Numbered from the stretch's first letter, positions 6,840 to 15,964 are shown. The stretch: 24,380 nt of DNA from an uncultured Collinsella sp. (GCA_937937835.1 CALDBJ010000058.1:1-24380), one strand, 5' to 3'. The notes: generated by a model not told the origin, from the sequence alone. Program-made: numbers and translations.

Positions 6840-8246
6840 ATGCCTCTTGCTGATGTCTTTAGCCTGCTTGTTTTGGGACAGGGTAAATCCGGTCTCGATG
6901 TCGCCCGTTGGGCGTTGGCTCACCCCGAGCGCGTGAGCGCCACGACCGTGTATGGCGGCGGCACCTCCGAGCCCAATGACGCCACGCGTGCGCTCGAGGC
7001 GCAGGGCGCGTCGTTTGTCTACGGCACCGAGCAGGTCGAGGGTGCCTATGACGTGTGCGTGACATGCCCGGGTATCTCGGAGTTCTCGGCCTTTTTTAAG
7101 GCTGGGCGTGAGCATGCCGCCCAGATTATGGGCGAGCCCGAGTTTGCCTATCGCCTGTCTCCCCAAAATTGGATCGCCATCACGGGTACCAACGGCAAGA
7201 CAACTACCACGTCGCTGACCGATTATCTGCTCAAGGCCGCCGGTGAAGCCAGCGTGGCCGTCGGCAATATCGGTGAGCCGCCGGTGAACGAGATCGATGG
7301 CCGCGCACACAATGAGTGGTTTGTGGCCGAGCTTTCGAGTTATCAGATTGCTACGACCGCCGAGCTTCATCCTCGCGTGGCGGTGCTGCTCAACATCACG
7401 CCCGACCACCTGGGCTGGCACAAGAGCCACAAGAACTATGCGCTCGCCAAGATCAAGTTGTTCGAGAATATGGTCGACGACGACCTTGTGGTTATCGACG
7501 TCGAGGATGCCGGCATCCATGAGTTCGATGAGTACATCTACACACCGGGTCGCCGCATCTGCAAGGTCGCTTTTGACGAGCCCGAGGGTGCAGACGCCGC
7601 CTTTGTGCGCGACGGCAAGATGGTCGTGCGCCTGAAGGGCGTCGAGACTCAGCTTGTCGCCACGTCCGAGCTCAAGATCTCGGGCCATCACAATGTCATT
7701 AATGCCCTATGTGCCGCCACGGCTGCTCTGGCCGTCGGTGCCGATCCCGAGGGCGTTTGCCGCGGTTTGGCATCGTTCCAGCCACTCGAACACCGCGTGG
7801 AACCCTGCGGCGAGATCGATGGCGTGCGCTACGTCAACGATTCCAAGGCAACGAACACCGATGCGGTCGAAAAGGCCCTGACGGCGTTTCCCGACGACGA
7901 CGTGATTTTGCTGCTCGGCGGCCACGATAAGGGTACGCCGCTTGCGGACTTTGCCCGCGTCGTTATGGACAATGTGCGCTCGGTCGTTTGCTTTGGCGAT
8001 GCGCGCGAGCGCTTTACCGCCGCTATGGACGAGGCCGATGTCGATGGTGACGTGGATATCGCCCAGGCCGATGATCTGCGCGATGCCGTTGACGTTGCCC
8101 GCTCGCTCTCGAGCCGCGGCGACGTGATCCTGCTTTCGCCCGCCTGCTCTTCGTTCGACGAGTTCTCGGGCTACGAGGAGCGCGGTCGCGTGTTTAAGGA
8201 CTACGTTGCCCAGCTTGCCGCAGCAACGAAATCGCAAACGGAATAG
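6840..8246 (+). CDS. murD: UDP-N-acetylmuramoyl-L-alanine--D-glutamate ligase MurD
   Basis: MurD adds D-glutamate to UDP-MurNAc-L-Ala using ATP. The 468 residues begin with a Rossmann-like segment (LLVLGQGKSGLDVARWAL), followed by the ATP-binding loop ITGTNGKTTTTS with Lys120, the NITPDHLGWH block, and the C-terminal YVNDSKATNTDA and LLLGGHDKG motifs typical of MurD. The start at ATG 6840, nine bases after mraY, has little ribosome binding site and is probably coupled. Length is slightly above the common 450. Confidence 0.97.
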   Translation: MPLADVFSLLVLGQGKSGLDVARWALAHPERVSATTVYGGGTSEPNDATRALEAQGASFVYGTEQVEGAYDVCVTCPGISEFSAFFKAGREHAAQIMGEPEFAYRLSPQNWIAITGTNGKTTTTSLTDYLLKAAGEASVAVGNIGEPPVNEIDGRAHNEWFVAELSSYQIATTAELHPRVAVLLNITPDHLGWHKSHKNYALAKIKLFENMVDDDLVVIDVEDAGIHEFDEYIYTPGRRICKVAFDEPEGADAAFVRDGKMVVRLKGVETQLVATSELKISGHHNVINALCAATAALAVGADPEGVCRGLASFQPLEHRVEPCGEIDGVRYVNDSKATNTDAVEKALTAFPDDDVILLLGGHDKGTPLADFARVVMDNVRSVVCFGDARERFTAAMDEADVDGDVDIAQADDLRDAVDVARSLSSRGDVILLSPACSSFDEFSGYEERGRVFKDYVAQLAAATKSQTE

Positions 8247-8255
8247 GGGTTGCCG

Positions 8256-9776
8256 GTGAGAGAGGAGAGCCCCCGAAGTGATATGAGGAGGCCCGACTCG
8301 GACCGTGCTTCCTCGCTGCGTAGCACGCCGCGTTCCGGACGCGGCGGGCAGACGTTCGGTGAGCGCTATATTGCCGGCGTCCCCGCCCGCATCATGCGCC
8401 CCCGTTTGATATTTATGGCTTGCCTGTTTAGCTTGGTTTGCTTCGGCTTGCTGATGGTGTACTCGGCATCTTCGGTCGAGGCGCTGCACGAGAATGGTAC
8501 GGCGACGTTTTTCCTGTTTCGACAGGCCGCGTTTGCTGGAGTTGGCGTGCTGGCCATGGTTGCCATCGTGCGCGTCTTGCCGGACAGTTGGTTTGGGGAA
8601 GACGTGCTCAGGATCTTTCTCATGGGCATGATAGGGCTACTGGTTCTGGTGTTCTTTATGGGTAGCGGCAGTCGTGGCGCCACGCGTTGGCTCAACATCG
8701 CCGGTATTCAGTTCCAGCCGTCTGAGTTTTTAAAGCCGTTCGCCATCGCGTATTCGGCCATCATGCTCGACCGCATCTTTTCGCCCGGCGGCAACATCAA
8801 CGAGTTTCTTCGCAAGATGGGTGTCTACCTGGGCATTTCGCTCTTTCTGATTTTTGTTCAGCCCGATTTTGGCACCGTTCTGATCATCTTGCTGACCCTC
8901 ATGTGCATGGCGTTGTTTGCGGGTCTCGACCCCAGATTTATCATCGGCGTGCTAATCTTCGGCATTCTCGTGATCGTGATTGCGCTTGTCGCAGAGCCGT
9001 ACCGTATGGTGCGTATTCAGGTTGCCTTGAACCCTTGGGCCGACGAGTATGGTGACGGCTATCAGGCCACGCTTGCCATTATGGCCTTTGCCTCGGGCGG
9101 TCTGTTCGGTCGCGGTATCGGTAACTCCACCATGAAGTACTCGTATTTGCCCGAGGCGCATAACGACTACATCTTGGCTATTATCGGCGAGGAAGTTGGC
9201 TTTATCGGAACCGTGCTGTTCTTCTTGGTGTTCGCGATGCTGATCTACTCGGCGTTTCGTATTGCCGAGCAGGCGACCGACCGTCGCGGAGCACTTATGG
9301 CATCGGGTTCCGCGGTCATCCTTGCGGTGCAGTTTTTGATCAACGCGCTGGGCATTCTCAATGTGTTTCCCATGACGGGCAAGCCGCTGCCGTTTATTAG
9401 CTACGGCGGCTCGTCGATTATCGTGTCGCTTATGCTCGCCGGTCTGATCCTGCGCGTTTCGTATGAGAGCGCCCGTCGCGATGAGTACGACCGTCGCCGC
9501 GAGAGCTTTGCCGTTATGGATGAGAGTACCGCCGGCGTGCCCCACGTGCGCGGTGAGCGATCTTCGCGTAACGGTTTTACCGTCCTGGATGGCTCTGCGA
9601 CCGAGCCAGCAACCCGTCCGCGTCAGCGAACGGCGCCGCAAGGTCGTCCTCAGCGCCCCAGTCCTCGCAATGCGGGCGGCGGATATAATCGAATCGATTT
9701 GAATTCGGACCCGTCGGCGCGTTTGCGCGCCGATGACCAGGGGCCGCGTGTACGAAGGGATTACCATGACCGATAA
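8256..9776 (+). CDS. ftsW: Peptidoglycan glycosyltransferase FtsW
   Basis: FtsW is the SEDS-family glycosyltransferase that polymerises lipid II at the septum with its partner PBP. The protein has about ten membrane segments, the QFQPSEFLKPF loop, the NDYILAIIGEEVGFIG loop and the signature GKPLPFISYGGSSI. The start is uncertain: GTG 8256 has AGGGG six bases upstream (8245-8249) and is preferred (506 residues); TTG 8250 and ATG 8283 are alternatives in the same frame. Both cytoplasmic ends are unusually long and basic: about 45 Arg/Ser-rich residues before the first helix, and a tail of about 90 residues rich in Arg, Pro and Gly. It overlaps murG by 11 bp. Confidence 0.95.
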   Translation: MREESPRSDMRRPDSDRASSLRSTPRSGRGGQTFGERYIAGVPARIMRPRLIFMACLFSLVCFGLLMVYSASSVEALHENGTATFFLFRQAAFAGVGVLAMVAIVRVLPDSWFGEDVLRIFLMGMIGLLVLVFFMGSGSRGATRWLNIAGIQFQPSEFLKPFAIAYSAIMLDRIFSPGGNINEFLRKMGVYLGISLFLIFVQPDFGTVLIILLTLMCMALFAGLDPRFIIGVLIFGILVIVIALVAEPYRMVRIQVALNPWADEYGDGYQATLAIMAFASGGLFGRGIGNSTMKYSYLPEAHNDYILAIIGEEVGFIGTVLFFLVFAMLIYSAFRIAEQATDRRGALMASGSAVILAVQFLINALGILNVFPMTGKPLPFISYGGSSIIVSLMLAGLILRVSYESARRDEYDRRRESFAVMDESTAGVPHVRGERSSRNGFTVLDGSATEPATRPRQRTAPQGRPQRPSPRNAGGGYNRIDLNSDPSARLRADDQGPRVRRDYHDR

Positions 9777-10881
9777 GATGACCGTTGCTATTGCAGCTGG
9801 CGGCACGGCAGGACATATCAACCCCGCGCTCGCCTTGGCCGAGGAGCTGCGTGACCGCGGTCATCGCGTTGTGTTCGTGGGCCAATCGCGCAAGCTCGAG
9901 GGTCGTCTGGTTCCCGAGGCCGGATTCGATTTTGTGCCCATCACGGTCACGGGTTTCGATCGCTCCCGTCCCTGGACGGCGCTGACCTCGCTGTGGCGCG
10001 TCAACAAGGCGAAGCGCGCGCTTGCCAGTCACTTCTCAAAGGTCGGTAAGCCCGATGCCGCTATCGGCTTTGGTGCTTACGTTGAGGTCCCGCTGCTGGG
10101 TTGGTGCAAGGGCGCCGGCGTTCCGTATCTGCTGCACGAGCAGAACTCTGTTCCGGGTCTGGCCAACAAGATGATGAACTCACATGCCGCCCGCGTGTGC
10201 ATTTCGGTACCTGCGGCCCGCGCTGTCTTTGAGCGCGAGGGCGACCCCGACCATGTGCTCATGACGGGCAATCCTGTGCGTCGTTCGGTGATCGAGGGCG
10301 ATCGCGCTCGCGGTCGCAAGACGCTCGGTGTGCCCGAGGACGCGACGCTTCTGCTCGTCTTTGGTGGTTCGCTCGGTGCCCAGCATCTCAACGAGCGCGT
10401 TGCCTCGCTCAAGAGTGAGCTGCTGACCCGCGAGAATCTCTATATTTTGCATTCGACGGGTGCCGACGGCTTTGAGGAGACCGAGCGCGCTTTGGCGCTG
10501 ACGCCCGAGGAGGCGAAGCGCTATCGCGTCCAGCCCTACATCGACAACATGGGCGATATGCTGGCTGCGGCCGATTTGGTGCTCTCGCGTTCCGGTGCCT
10601 CGAGCGTGGCCGAGATCGCCGCGCTTGCCGTGCCCTCGGTACTCGTGCCGTATCCGCACGCCACGGCCGACCACCAGACCACGAATGCGCGCTACCTGGT
10701 CGATGCCGGTGCCGGCGTGCTTTGCGCCGATGCCGATATCGATGCCCCTGCCTTTGCCGACGAGCTTCTGCACCTGATCGATGACGCTGCGGCGCGTGAT
10801 GCCATGCGTCAGGCGGCGCGTGGCTTGGCCCAGGACCGTGCCGCCGCGCTTTTGGCCGACGCGGTAGAGGGATTGCGTTAG
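9766..10881 (+). CDS. murG: UDP-N-acetylglucosamine--N-acetylmuramyl-(pentapeptide) pyrophosphoryl-undecaprenol GlcNAc transferase MurG
   Basis: MurG adds GlcNAc to lipid I on the inner membrane face, making lipid II. The 371 residues show the N-terminal glycine loop AAGGTAGHINPALALAEEL (with Ala in place of the usual second Gly of GGTGGH), LLHEQNSVPGLANK, FGGSLGAQHLN, and the C-terminal UDP-GlcNAc site SRSGASSVAEIAAL followed by PYPHATADHQTTNA. GAAGGGA at 9754-9760 sets the start at ATG 9766. The upstream in-frame ATG 9733 lacks such a site and would add eleven untypical residues. The start overlaps the end of ftsW by 11 bp. Confidence 0.96.
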   Translation: MTDKMTVAIAAGGTAGHINPALALAEELRDRGHRVVFVGQSRKLEGRLVPEAGFDFVPITVTGFDRSRPWTALTSLWRVNKAKRALASHFSKVGKPDAAIGFGAYVEVPLLGWCKGAGVPYLLHEQNSVPGLANKMMNSHAARVCISVPAARAVFEREGDPDHVLMTGNPVRRSVIEGDRARGRKTLGVPEDATLLLVFGGSLGAQHLNERVASLKSELLTRENLYILHSTGADGFEETERALALTPEEAKRYRVQPYIDNMGDMLAAADLVLSRSGASSVAEIAALAVPSVLVPYPHATADHQTTNARYLVDAGAGVLCADADIDAPAFADELLHLIDDAAARDAMRQAARGLAQDRAAALLADAVEGLR

Positions 10882-10978
10882 TTAGACGGGATATCACCGG
10901 TCGCCCTCGCGCGGATGCGGTAGGTGCGGTACAGTTAACGGGTTACAGGCAGTGTTTACGCAAGGAGTACACGAGCAC

Positions 10979-12397
10979 ATGGCTGATTCCCAGACTGCAA
11001 CCTCCGCGCCCGAGTTCAAGAGCGCCCACTTTATCGGTATCGGTGGCGCCGGCATGAGCGGCATCGCCCTCGTCCTGCACGAGCGCGGTTATACCGTTAC
11101 CGGCTCCGACCTTAAGACGTCGCGCTATATTCGCCAGCTTACCCGCGCCGGCGTGAAGGTCCACGTGGGCCACGAGGCTGCGACGATCGACGAGGTCAAG
11201 CCCGATGTGGTTGTGGTCTCCACCGCTATTCCCGAGTCCAACCCCGAGCTCGTGCGTGCCCGCGAGCTCGGTATTCCCGTGTGGCCCCGTGCCAAGATGC
11301 TTTCGGCCCTGGGCCACGGCTACACCACCGTCGCCGTCGCCGGTACTCACGGCAAGACCACGACCTCTTCGATGTGCGCCACCATGCTCGACCGCATGGG
11401 TCTGGACCCCAGCTTTTTAATCGGTGGCATTGTCGAGGGCTACGACACCAACGGCAAGAACGGCTCGGGCGACTATTTTGTCGCCGAGGCCGACGAGTCC
11501 GACAGCTCGTTCCTGTTCCTGAACCCCAACGTGGTCATCGTGACCAACGTCGAGGCCGACCATCTCGATCATTACTCGGGCATCGAGGAGATCGAGGCCA
11601 CCTTTGCCAAGTTTATGGGCCTGGTTGGAGAGAGCGGTACCGTCATCGTTTGTGGCGAGGACCCGCATCTGGTCGAGCTCGCCAAGTCGACGGGCCGTCA
11701 TGTGCTTTCCTATGGCTTTGCCGAGAACAACGACATCGTCTGCGTGCATCCGGATGTCAAGGGCATCCAGAGCGACTTTATCGTTCGCTTTGAGGACGGC
11801 ACCGAGCACGCTGTCGAGATTAAGAGCAACCCCGGTCGTCACAACATGCTCAACGCCACGGCCGTCTTGACCGTCGCCCATGTCCTGGGTCTCGATATCG
11901 ACGCCGCCGCTAAGGCACTTTCGAGTTTTGAGGGTGTCCGCCGTCGCTTTACCCACGTGGGCGATATCGACGGCATCACGGTGGTTGACGATTACGGCCA
12001 TCATCCCACCGAGATCAAGGCGACACTCGCTGCTGCCTCTTCGCTGGGCTACAAGCATGTCGACGTCGTGTTCCAGCCGCACCGCTATTCGCGCCTGCAG
12101 GCTCTGTGCGATGACTTTGCCGATGCCTTTGCCAACGCCGATAAGCTGCTGCTGATCGATGTGTTCTCCGCCGGCGAGATGCCGATTCCGGGCGTTACCT
12201 CCAAGATGCTCGCAGATACCGTTCGCGCCAAGCACCCCGGCAAGGAGGTCGTGTACTGCTCCAGCCGTCTTGAGCTCAACCAGGAGCTTGAGAAACTCGT
12301 GGGCGAGGGCGACCTGCTGCTCACCATGGGTGCCGGCGACGTTACGACCGTCGGCCCCGAGTTCATCGAGTATCTGACTGCCAAGAAAGACGCTTAA
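10979..12397 (+). CDS. murC: UDP-N-acetylmuramate--L-alanine ligase MurC
   Basis: MurC adds the first amino acid, L-Ala, to UDP-MurNAc using ATP. The 472 residues show the nucleotide-binding GIGGAGMSG motif (20-28), the ATP loop GTHGKTTTSS with Lys126, EADESDSSF, NVEADHLDHY and DDYGHHPTEI, all characteristic of MurC. AAGGAG at 10962-10967 lies 11 bases before ATG 10979, which is preferred over GTG 10952. The 97-bp gap after murG is one of the few in the cluster and could hold a weak internal promoter, but none is convincing. Confidence 0.97.
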   Translation: MADSQTATSAPEFKSAHFIGIGGAGMSGIALVLHERGYTVTGSDLKTSRYIRQLTRAGVKVHVGHEAATIDEVKPDVVVVSTAIPESNPELVRARELGIPVWPRAKMLSALGHGYTTVAVAGTHGKTTTSSMCATMLDRMGLDPSFLIGGIVEGYDTNGKNGSGDYFVAEADESDSSFLFLNPNVVIVTNVEADHLDHYSGIEEIEATFAKFMGLVGESGTVIVCGEDPHLVELAKSTGRHVLSYGFAENNDIVCVHPDVKGIQSDFIVRFEDGTEHAVEIKSNPGRHNMLNATAVLTVAHVLGLDIDAAAKALSSFEGVRRRFTHVGDIDGITVVDDYGHHPTEIKATLAAASSLGYKHVDVVFQPHRYSRLQALCDDFADAFANADKLLLIDVFSAGEMPIPGVTSKMLADTVRAKHPGKEVVYCSSRLELNQELEKLVGEGDLLLTMGAGDVTTVGPEFIEYLTAKKDA

Positions 12398-12402
12398 CCT
12401 CT

Positions 12403-13314
12403 ATGGGTCTGTTTAACGCCGTCATGGCGCTTTCGGGCATGATCGACACGGACGTGGTCGAGGACGAACGTCTTGCACGCCATACAAGCTATCGTATCGG
12501 CGGCAAGGCCGACCTCTTTGTGACGTGCCATAGCTACCATGCCCTGCGTCGCGCCGTGGCGGTGCTTGACCGCGAGCAGGTGCCGTGGGTGATTATCGGC
12601 AAGGGGTCCAACCTGTTGGTTGCCGATGCCGGTTATCGCGGCGCCGTTATTTCGCTGGGACGTGAGTTTCAGCGCACGGTTGTTGCCGAGGACGGCTGCA
12701 CGCTGACCGTTGGTGCGGGCGTGATGTTCGCGCGTTTGGTCAACGACGCCTTGTCGCGCGGGCTTTCGGGCCTTGAGTTCGCGGTCGGTATTCCCGGTTC
12801 GGTCGGCGGTGCCGTGTCCATGAACGCGGGTACGCGGACCGAGTGGATCGGCTCCCTTATCGAGGACGTGGTCACGTTTGATCCGGCGTCCGGTATTAAG
12901 CACTATGCAGGATCCGAGATCGCTTGGGGGTATCGCGAGTGCAGCCTGCCGCGTAACGAGATCATTCTCGAGTGCGTGCTTAAGCTTAAGGCCGCGCCCA
13001 AGGTCGACATTCGCGAACGCATGGAGCGGTACCTGACGCGCCGCAAGCGCACGCAGCCCATGGGCCGTGCATCCTGCGGATCGGTCTTTCGCAACCCGCC
13101 CGACGCAAGCGTGGGCAAGTTGATTGAGGATTGTGGATTAAAGGGTTTTTCGGTTGGCGGTGCGGAAGTTTCGCCCGTACACGCTAATTTTATCGTTAAT
13201 AACGGAACCGCCTCGGCCGATGACGTGGCCGCGGTTATCAGGCATGTGCACGGAAAGGTGAGGGAGGCGTATGGCATCGAGCTCAGACCGGAAGTTAAAT
13301 TCCTCGGCTTCTAG
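12403..13314 (+). CDS. murB: UDP-N-acetylenolpyruvoylglucosamine reductase MurB
   Basis: MurB is the FAD-dependent, NADPH-using reductase that makes UDP-MurNAc. The 303 residues contain the FAD-binding segments IIGKGSNLLVAD (64-75) and GIPGSVGGAVSMNAGTR (129-145), the type II active-site block SCGSVFRNP with the proton-donor Ser227, and the terminal GIELRPEVKFLG with conserved Glu293. The start at ATG 12403, five bases after murC, has no clear ribosome binding site; in-frame ATGs at 12424 and 12439 are alternatives. Its last 44 bases overlap the beginning of ftsQ. Confidence 0.96.
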   Translation: MGLFNAVMALSGMIDTDVVEDERLARHTSYRIGGKADLFVTCHSYHALRRAVAVLDREQVPWVIIGKGSNLLVADAGYRGAVISLGREFQRTVVAEDGCTLTVGAGVMFARLVNDALSRGLSGLEFAVGIPGSVGGAVSMNAGTRTEWIGSLIEDVVTFDPASGIKHYAGSEIAWGYRECSLPRNEIILECVLKLKAAPKVDIRERMERYLTRRKRTQPMGRASCGSVFRNPPDASVGKLIEDCGLKGFSVGGAEVSPVHANFIVNNGTASADDVAAVIRHVHGKVREAYGIELRPEVKFLGF

Positions 13315-14536
13315 AGCATCGAAACCAACCTTCCGCCGCGCCGGAGGGCGTTCCGGCGCACCTGCCCAGCCTCAACATAAGCCCGCCATGCCCTCCAAGT
13401 CTGTTGGGTCCGTTCGTCCTGCCAAGCGCCCGGTCGTCGGCTCGCAGCTGGGAGGACGCCCCACTTCTAAAAAGACGAGCCGTCCGGCTCCGCGTCCTTC
13501 GGTGACGCCCAAACCGGCGATGGGCACCAAGACCTCCCGACCCATGGCGACGCCCAAGCCTTCGCTGGGAACTCGTGCGCCGCATGCCGGCCGTACGTTG
13601 GCTGGCGCTAAGCCGCGTTCACTGACATCGGTACCCGCCGCCAAAGCGTCTTCGGCAAAAAAGGGCATCAATCCTCTGTCATCGCTGGGTACCATGGCAA
13701 GCAAGACGACCGACGCCGCTTCTGCCCTTAAGGGTAAGGGCAAGATCGCGGGCGGCATCTTGGCGGCCGTGGCCGTACTTGCCATTATTGCCATCGTCGT
13801 CATCAACTCTGGCCTGTTCTCCGCCACCGATATTCAGATTCATGGCAGCGAGCATGTGACCAAGCACGACGCCATGCAGCTCATCAGTCTTCCCGAGAAC
13901 ACGTCGCTCTTTAACGTGGATCCCGATCAGATTACCGAGGGCCTCAAGCAAAACCCGTGGGTCTCGGGTGTGGATGTCCAGCGCCAGTTTCCCCATACGC
14001 TTATCATCACGCCGACGGAGCGTAAAGTTATCGCCATTGCCTATATCAGCTCCGACGACCTTGCCTGGGCTATCGGAGACGATGACACCTGGATCGCTCC
14101 GCTGTCGACGTCTGTCGAGGTGGACGGCCAGGGGAACGTCATTACATCGGGGGAGGGTGTCAACACCCTGACCGGCATCGATGCGGCCCTGGCGCTTGCC
14201 AAGCACTACGGCGCCGTGCTGTTGACTGATGTCTCGGCCGATGTCGCACCGGTTTCGGGTCGGGCGGTGAGCTCCAAGGCCGTCAAGGCCGGCCTGGATT
14301 ACGCACGCGGTTTTTCGAGCGAGTTCTTGGACCAGGTGAAGGATATTTCCGCGCCTTCCGTTGAGGCTATCTCGGCAAATCTCGACAACGGCGTCGAGGT
14401 GTCGCTGGGCGATTCGGACGACATCGCCAAGAAAGAACGCATCGTGACCAAGCTGCTTTCGCAGGTAGAGGGCGTGACCTATATCAATGTGCGCTCTCCG
14501 GGCAACTACACCTTTAGGAACGCACCGACCGCCTAG
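13271..14536 (+). CDS. ftsQ: Cell division protein FtsQ/DivIB
   Basis: FtsQ is a bitopic divisome protein that scaffolds FtsL and its partners outside the membrane. The 421 residues comprise a very long basic cytoplasmic region (1-157, rich in Lys, Arg, Pro, Ser), one membrane helix (about 159-181), a POTRA domain (about 184-255, beginning FSATDIQIHGSEHVTKHDA) and a FtsQ-type beta domain. The cytoplasmic part contains a near-duplicate, TPKPAMGTK (79-87) and TPKPSLGTR (94-102), 15 residues apart. GGGAGG at 13262-13267 sits only three bases before ATG 13271, inside murB; a later in-frame start would shorten only the tail. Length is above the usual 250-320 because of this tail. Confidence 0.9.
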   Translation: MASSSDRKLNSSASRASKPTFRRAGGRSGAPAQPQHKPAMPSKSVGSVRPAKRPVVGSQLGGRPTSKKTSRPAPRPSVTPKPAMGTKTSRPMATPKPSLGTRAPHAGRTLAGAKPRSLTSVPAAKASSAKKGINPLSSLGTMASKTTDAASALKGKGKIAGGILAAVAVLAIIAIVVINSGLFSATDIQIHGSEHVTKHDAMQLISLPENTSLFNVDPDQITEGLKQNPWVSGVDVQRQFPHTLIITPTERKVIAIAYISSDDLAWAIGDDDTWIAPLSTSVEVDGQGNVITSGEGVNTLTGIDAALALAKHYGAVLLTDVSADVAPVSGRAVSSKAVKAGLDYARGFSSEFLDQVKDISAPSVEAISANLDNGVEVSLGDSDDIAKKERIVTKLLSQVEGVTYINVRSPGNYTFRNAPTA

Positions 14537-14735
14537 CATCCTAAATGGCTTTGTTGAGGGGCCATACCACGCCGTTTATCTGGTTTGTTTGGTTTTCACG
14601 GTCAATTATTTGACTGATACGTTCATAATGTGCAAACATAATACGGTTTACCTTTGCATTTACTTTCAACCTGAAGGTTAATGTGCGCAGGGGTCAACCC
14701 ATGCTATGGCTATAACCTTTGTTCGGAGGACCGAC
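14537..14735. promoter_or_regulatory. AT-rich ftsZ upstream region with candidate promoter elements
   Basis: This 199-bp gap is much more AT-rich than its surroundings. It contains the inverted repeat GTCAA-N4-TTGAC (14601-14614), whose right arm forms TTGACT (14610-14615), and CATAAT twice (14624-14629 and 14637-14642). It also has TTTAC at 14647 and 14659, the palindrome AACCT-GA-AGGTT (14668-14679), and GGGT-CA-ACCC (14691-14700). No pair of hexamers has ideal 17-bp spacing, so the exact promoter is unclear. A separate, regulated ftsZ promoter is likely, because ftsZ often has extra promoters in dcw clusters. Confidence 0.5.
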
Positions 14736-15890
14736 ATGCACGAGACAGAGATCAACAACTACCTTGCCGTCATTAAGGTGGTCGGCGTCGGCGGCGGCGG
14801 TACCAACGCGGTCAATCGAATGATCGAAGAGGGCATCCGCGGCGTCGAGTTTGTTGCCATCAACACCGATGCTCAGGCACTCGCGATCTCTGATGCCGAT
14901 ATCAAGGTGCACATCGGCACCGACCTTACCCGCGGCCTGGGCGCCGGCGCCAACCCCGAGGTTGGCCGCAAGGCTGCCGATGAGTCCCGCGACGATATCG
15001 CCGAGGCGCTCGCTGGCGCCGACATGGTGTTCATCACCTGCGGCGAGGGCGGTGGTACCGGTACCGGCGCTGCTCCCATCGTTGCCGATATCGCGATGAA
15101 CGAGGTTGGCGCGCTGACCGTCGCCGTCGTGACCAAGCCCTTCACCTTCGAGGGTCGCAAGCGCAAGAAGAGCGCCGAGGAGGGCATCAAGACCCTCTCC
15201 GATTGCGTCGACACCATGATCGTTATCCCTAACGACAAGCTGCTCGACATCGCCGAGAAGAAGACCACGATGCTCGAGGCCTTCGCAATTGCCGATGGCG
15301 TCCTTTCCCAGGGCACCCAGGGCATCACCGACCTCATCACCGTCCCGGGTATCATCAACCTGGACTTCGCCGATGTTAAGACCATCATGAAGCAGGCCGG
15401 TACCGCCATGATGGGTATCGGTACCGCTTCTGGGGATACCCGTGCCGTCGACGCTGCCCAGCAGGCCATCTCCAGTCCGCTGCTCGAGAGCTCCATCGAT
15501 GGCGCCACGCGTGTCCTGCTTTCCATCGCCGGCTCCAAGGACCTGGGCATTCAGGAGATCAGCGACGCCGCCGACGTTGTCGCCAATGCCGTCGACCCCG
15601 AGGCCAACATCATCTTCGGTACCGTTGTTGACGAGTCCCTGGGCGACCAGGTGCGCATCACCGTTATCGCTACGGGCTTCTCCGACTCCAACGTCAACCG
15701 TCAGGACGAGCTCTTCGCTGCCCAGCAGTCCCAGAGCAAGGCCGCTGCTTCCGCTGAGCCGCAGCGCACCGCTCCGGCTGCCAGCCCCGCTCAGGCTGCC
15801 CCGACTCGCAACGTCGGCGGTACCGAGCTGCCCAACTTTGGCAACGATCAGTTTGAGCTTCCCGACTTCCTCAAGCGCGGCAGCTTCTAA
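14736..15890 (+). CDS. ftsZ: Cell division GTPase FtsZ
   Basis: FtsZ is the tubulin-like GTPase that polymerises into the division ring. The 384 residues show KVVGVGGGGTNAVNRMI (14-30), the tubulin signature GEGGGTGTGAAP (103-114), and the T7-loop region with NLDFADV. After the GTPase domain, a linker rich in Ala, Gln, Pro and Ser leads to the C-terminal peptide FELPDFLKRGSF, the usual docking site for SepF and other tethers. GGAGGA at 14725-14730 fixes the start at ATG 14736; the in-frame ATG at 14706 lacks a ribosome binding site. No ftsA is nearby. The gene has its own upstream region and a strong terminator. Confidence 0.98.
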   Translation: MHETEINNYLAVIKVVGVGGGGTNAVNRMIEEGIRGVEFVAINTDAQALAISDADIKVHIGTDLTRGLGAGANPEVGRKAADESRDDIAEALAGADMVFITCGEGGGTGTGAAPIVADIAMNEVGALTVAVVTKPFTFEGRKRKKSAEEGIKTLSDCVDTMIVIPNDKLLDIAEKKTTMLEAFAIADGVLSQGTQGITDLITVPGIINLDFADVKTIMKQAGTAMMGIGTASGDTRAVDAAQQAISSPLLESSIDGATRVLLSIAGSKDLGIQEISDAADVVANAVDPEANIIFGTVVDESLGDQVRITVIATGFSDSNVNRQDELFAAQQSQSKAAASAEPQRTAPAASPAQAAPTRNVGGTELPNFGNDQFELPDFLKRGSF

Positions 15891-15916
15891 GTCGTTCTTC
15901 GCATTGTTTTGCACAG

Positions 15917-15945
15917 GGGCGCGTCCGTATGGATGCGCCCTTTTT
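15917..15945 (+). terminator. Rho-independent terminator after ftsZ
   Basis: A 10-bp stem (15917-15926 with 15931-15940, one G-U pair) around the loop GTAT is followed directly by TTTTTG. It closes the dcw transcription unit 26 bases after the ftsZ stop and separates it from pgeF and the pst genes. Confidence 0.9.
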
Positions 15946-15950
15946 GTTTC

Positions 15951-15964
15951 TCGTTTGTAAACGA
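15951..15964. repeat. Short palindrome TCGTTT-GT-AAACGA
   Basis: Perfect 6-base arms flank GT just after the ftsZ terminator and upstream of the TTTACGTT repeats. It may be part of the pgeF-pst operator region. No binding protein can be named. Confidence 0.3.

Noticed and set aside
6174..7691. 505-codon minus-strand frame opposite mraY and murD
   Set aside because: It is antisense to highly conserved genes with no family features; it is a codon-bias shadow.
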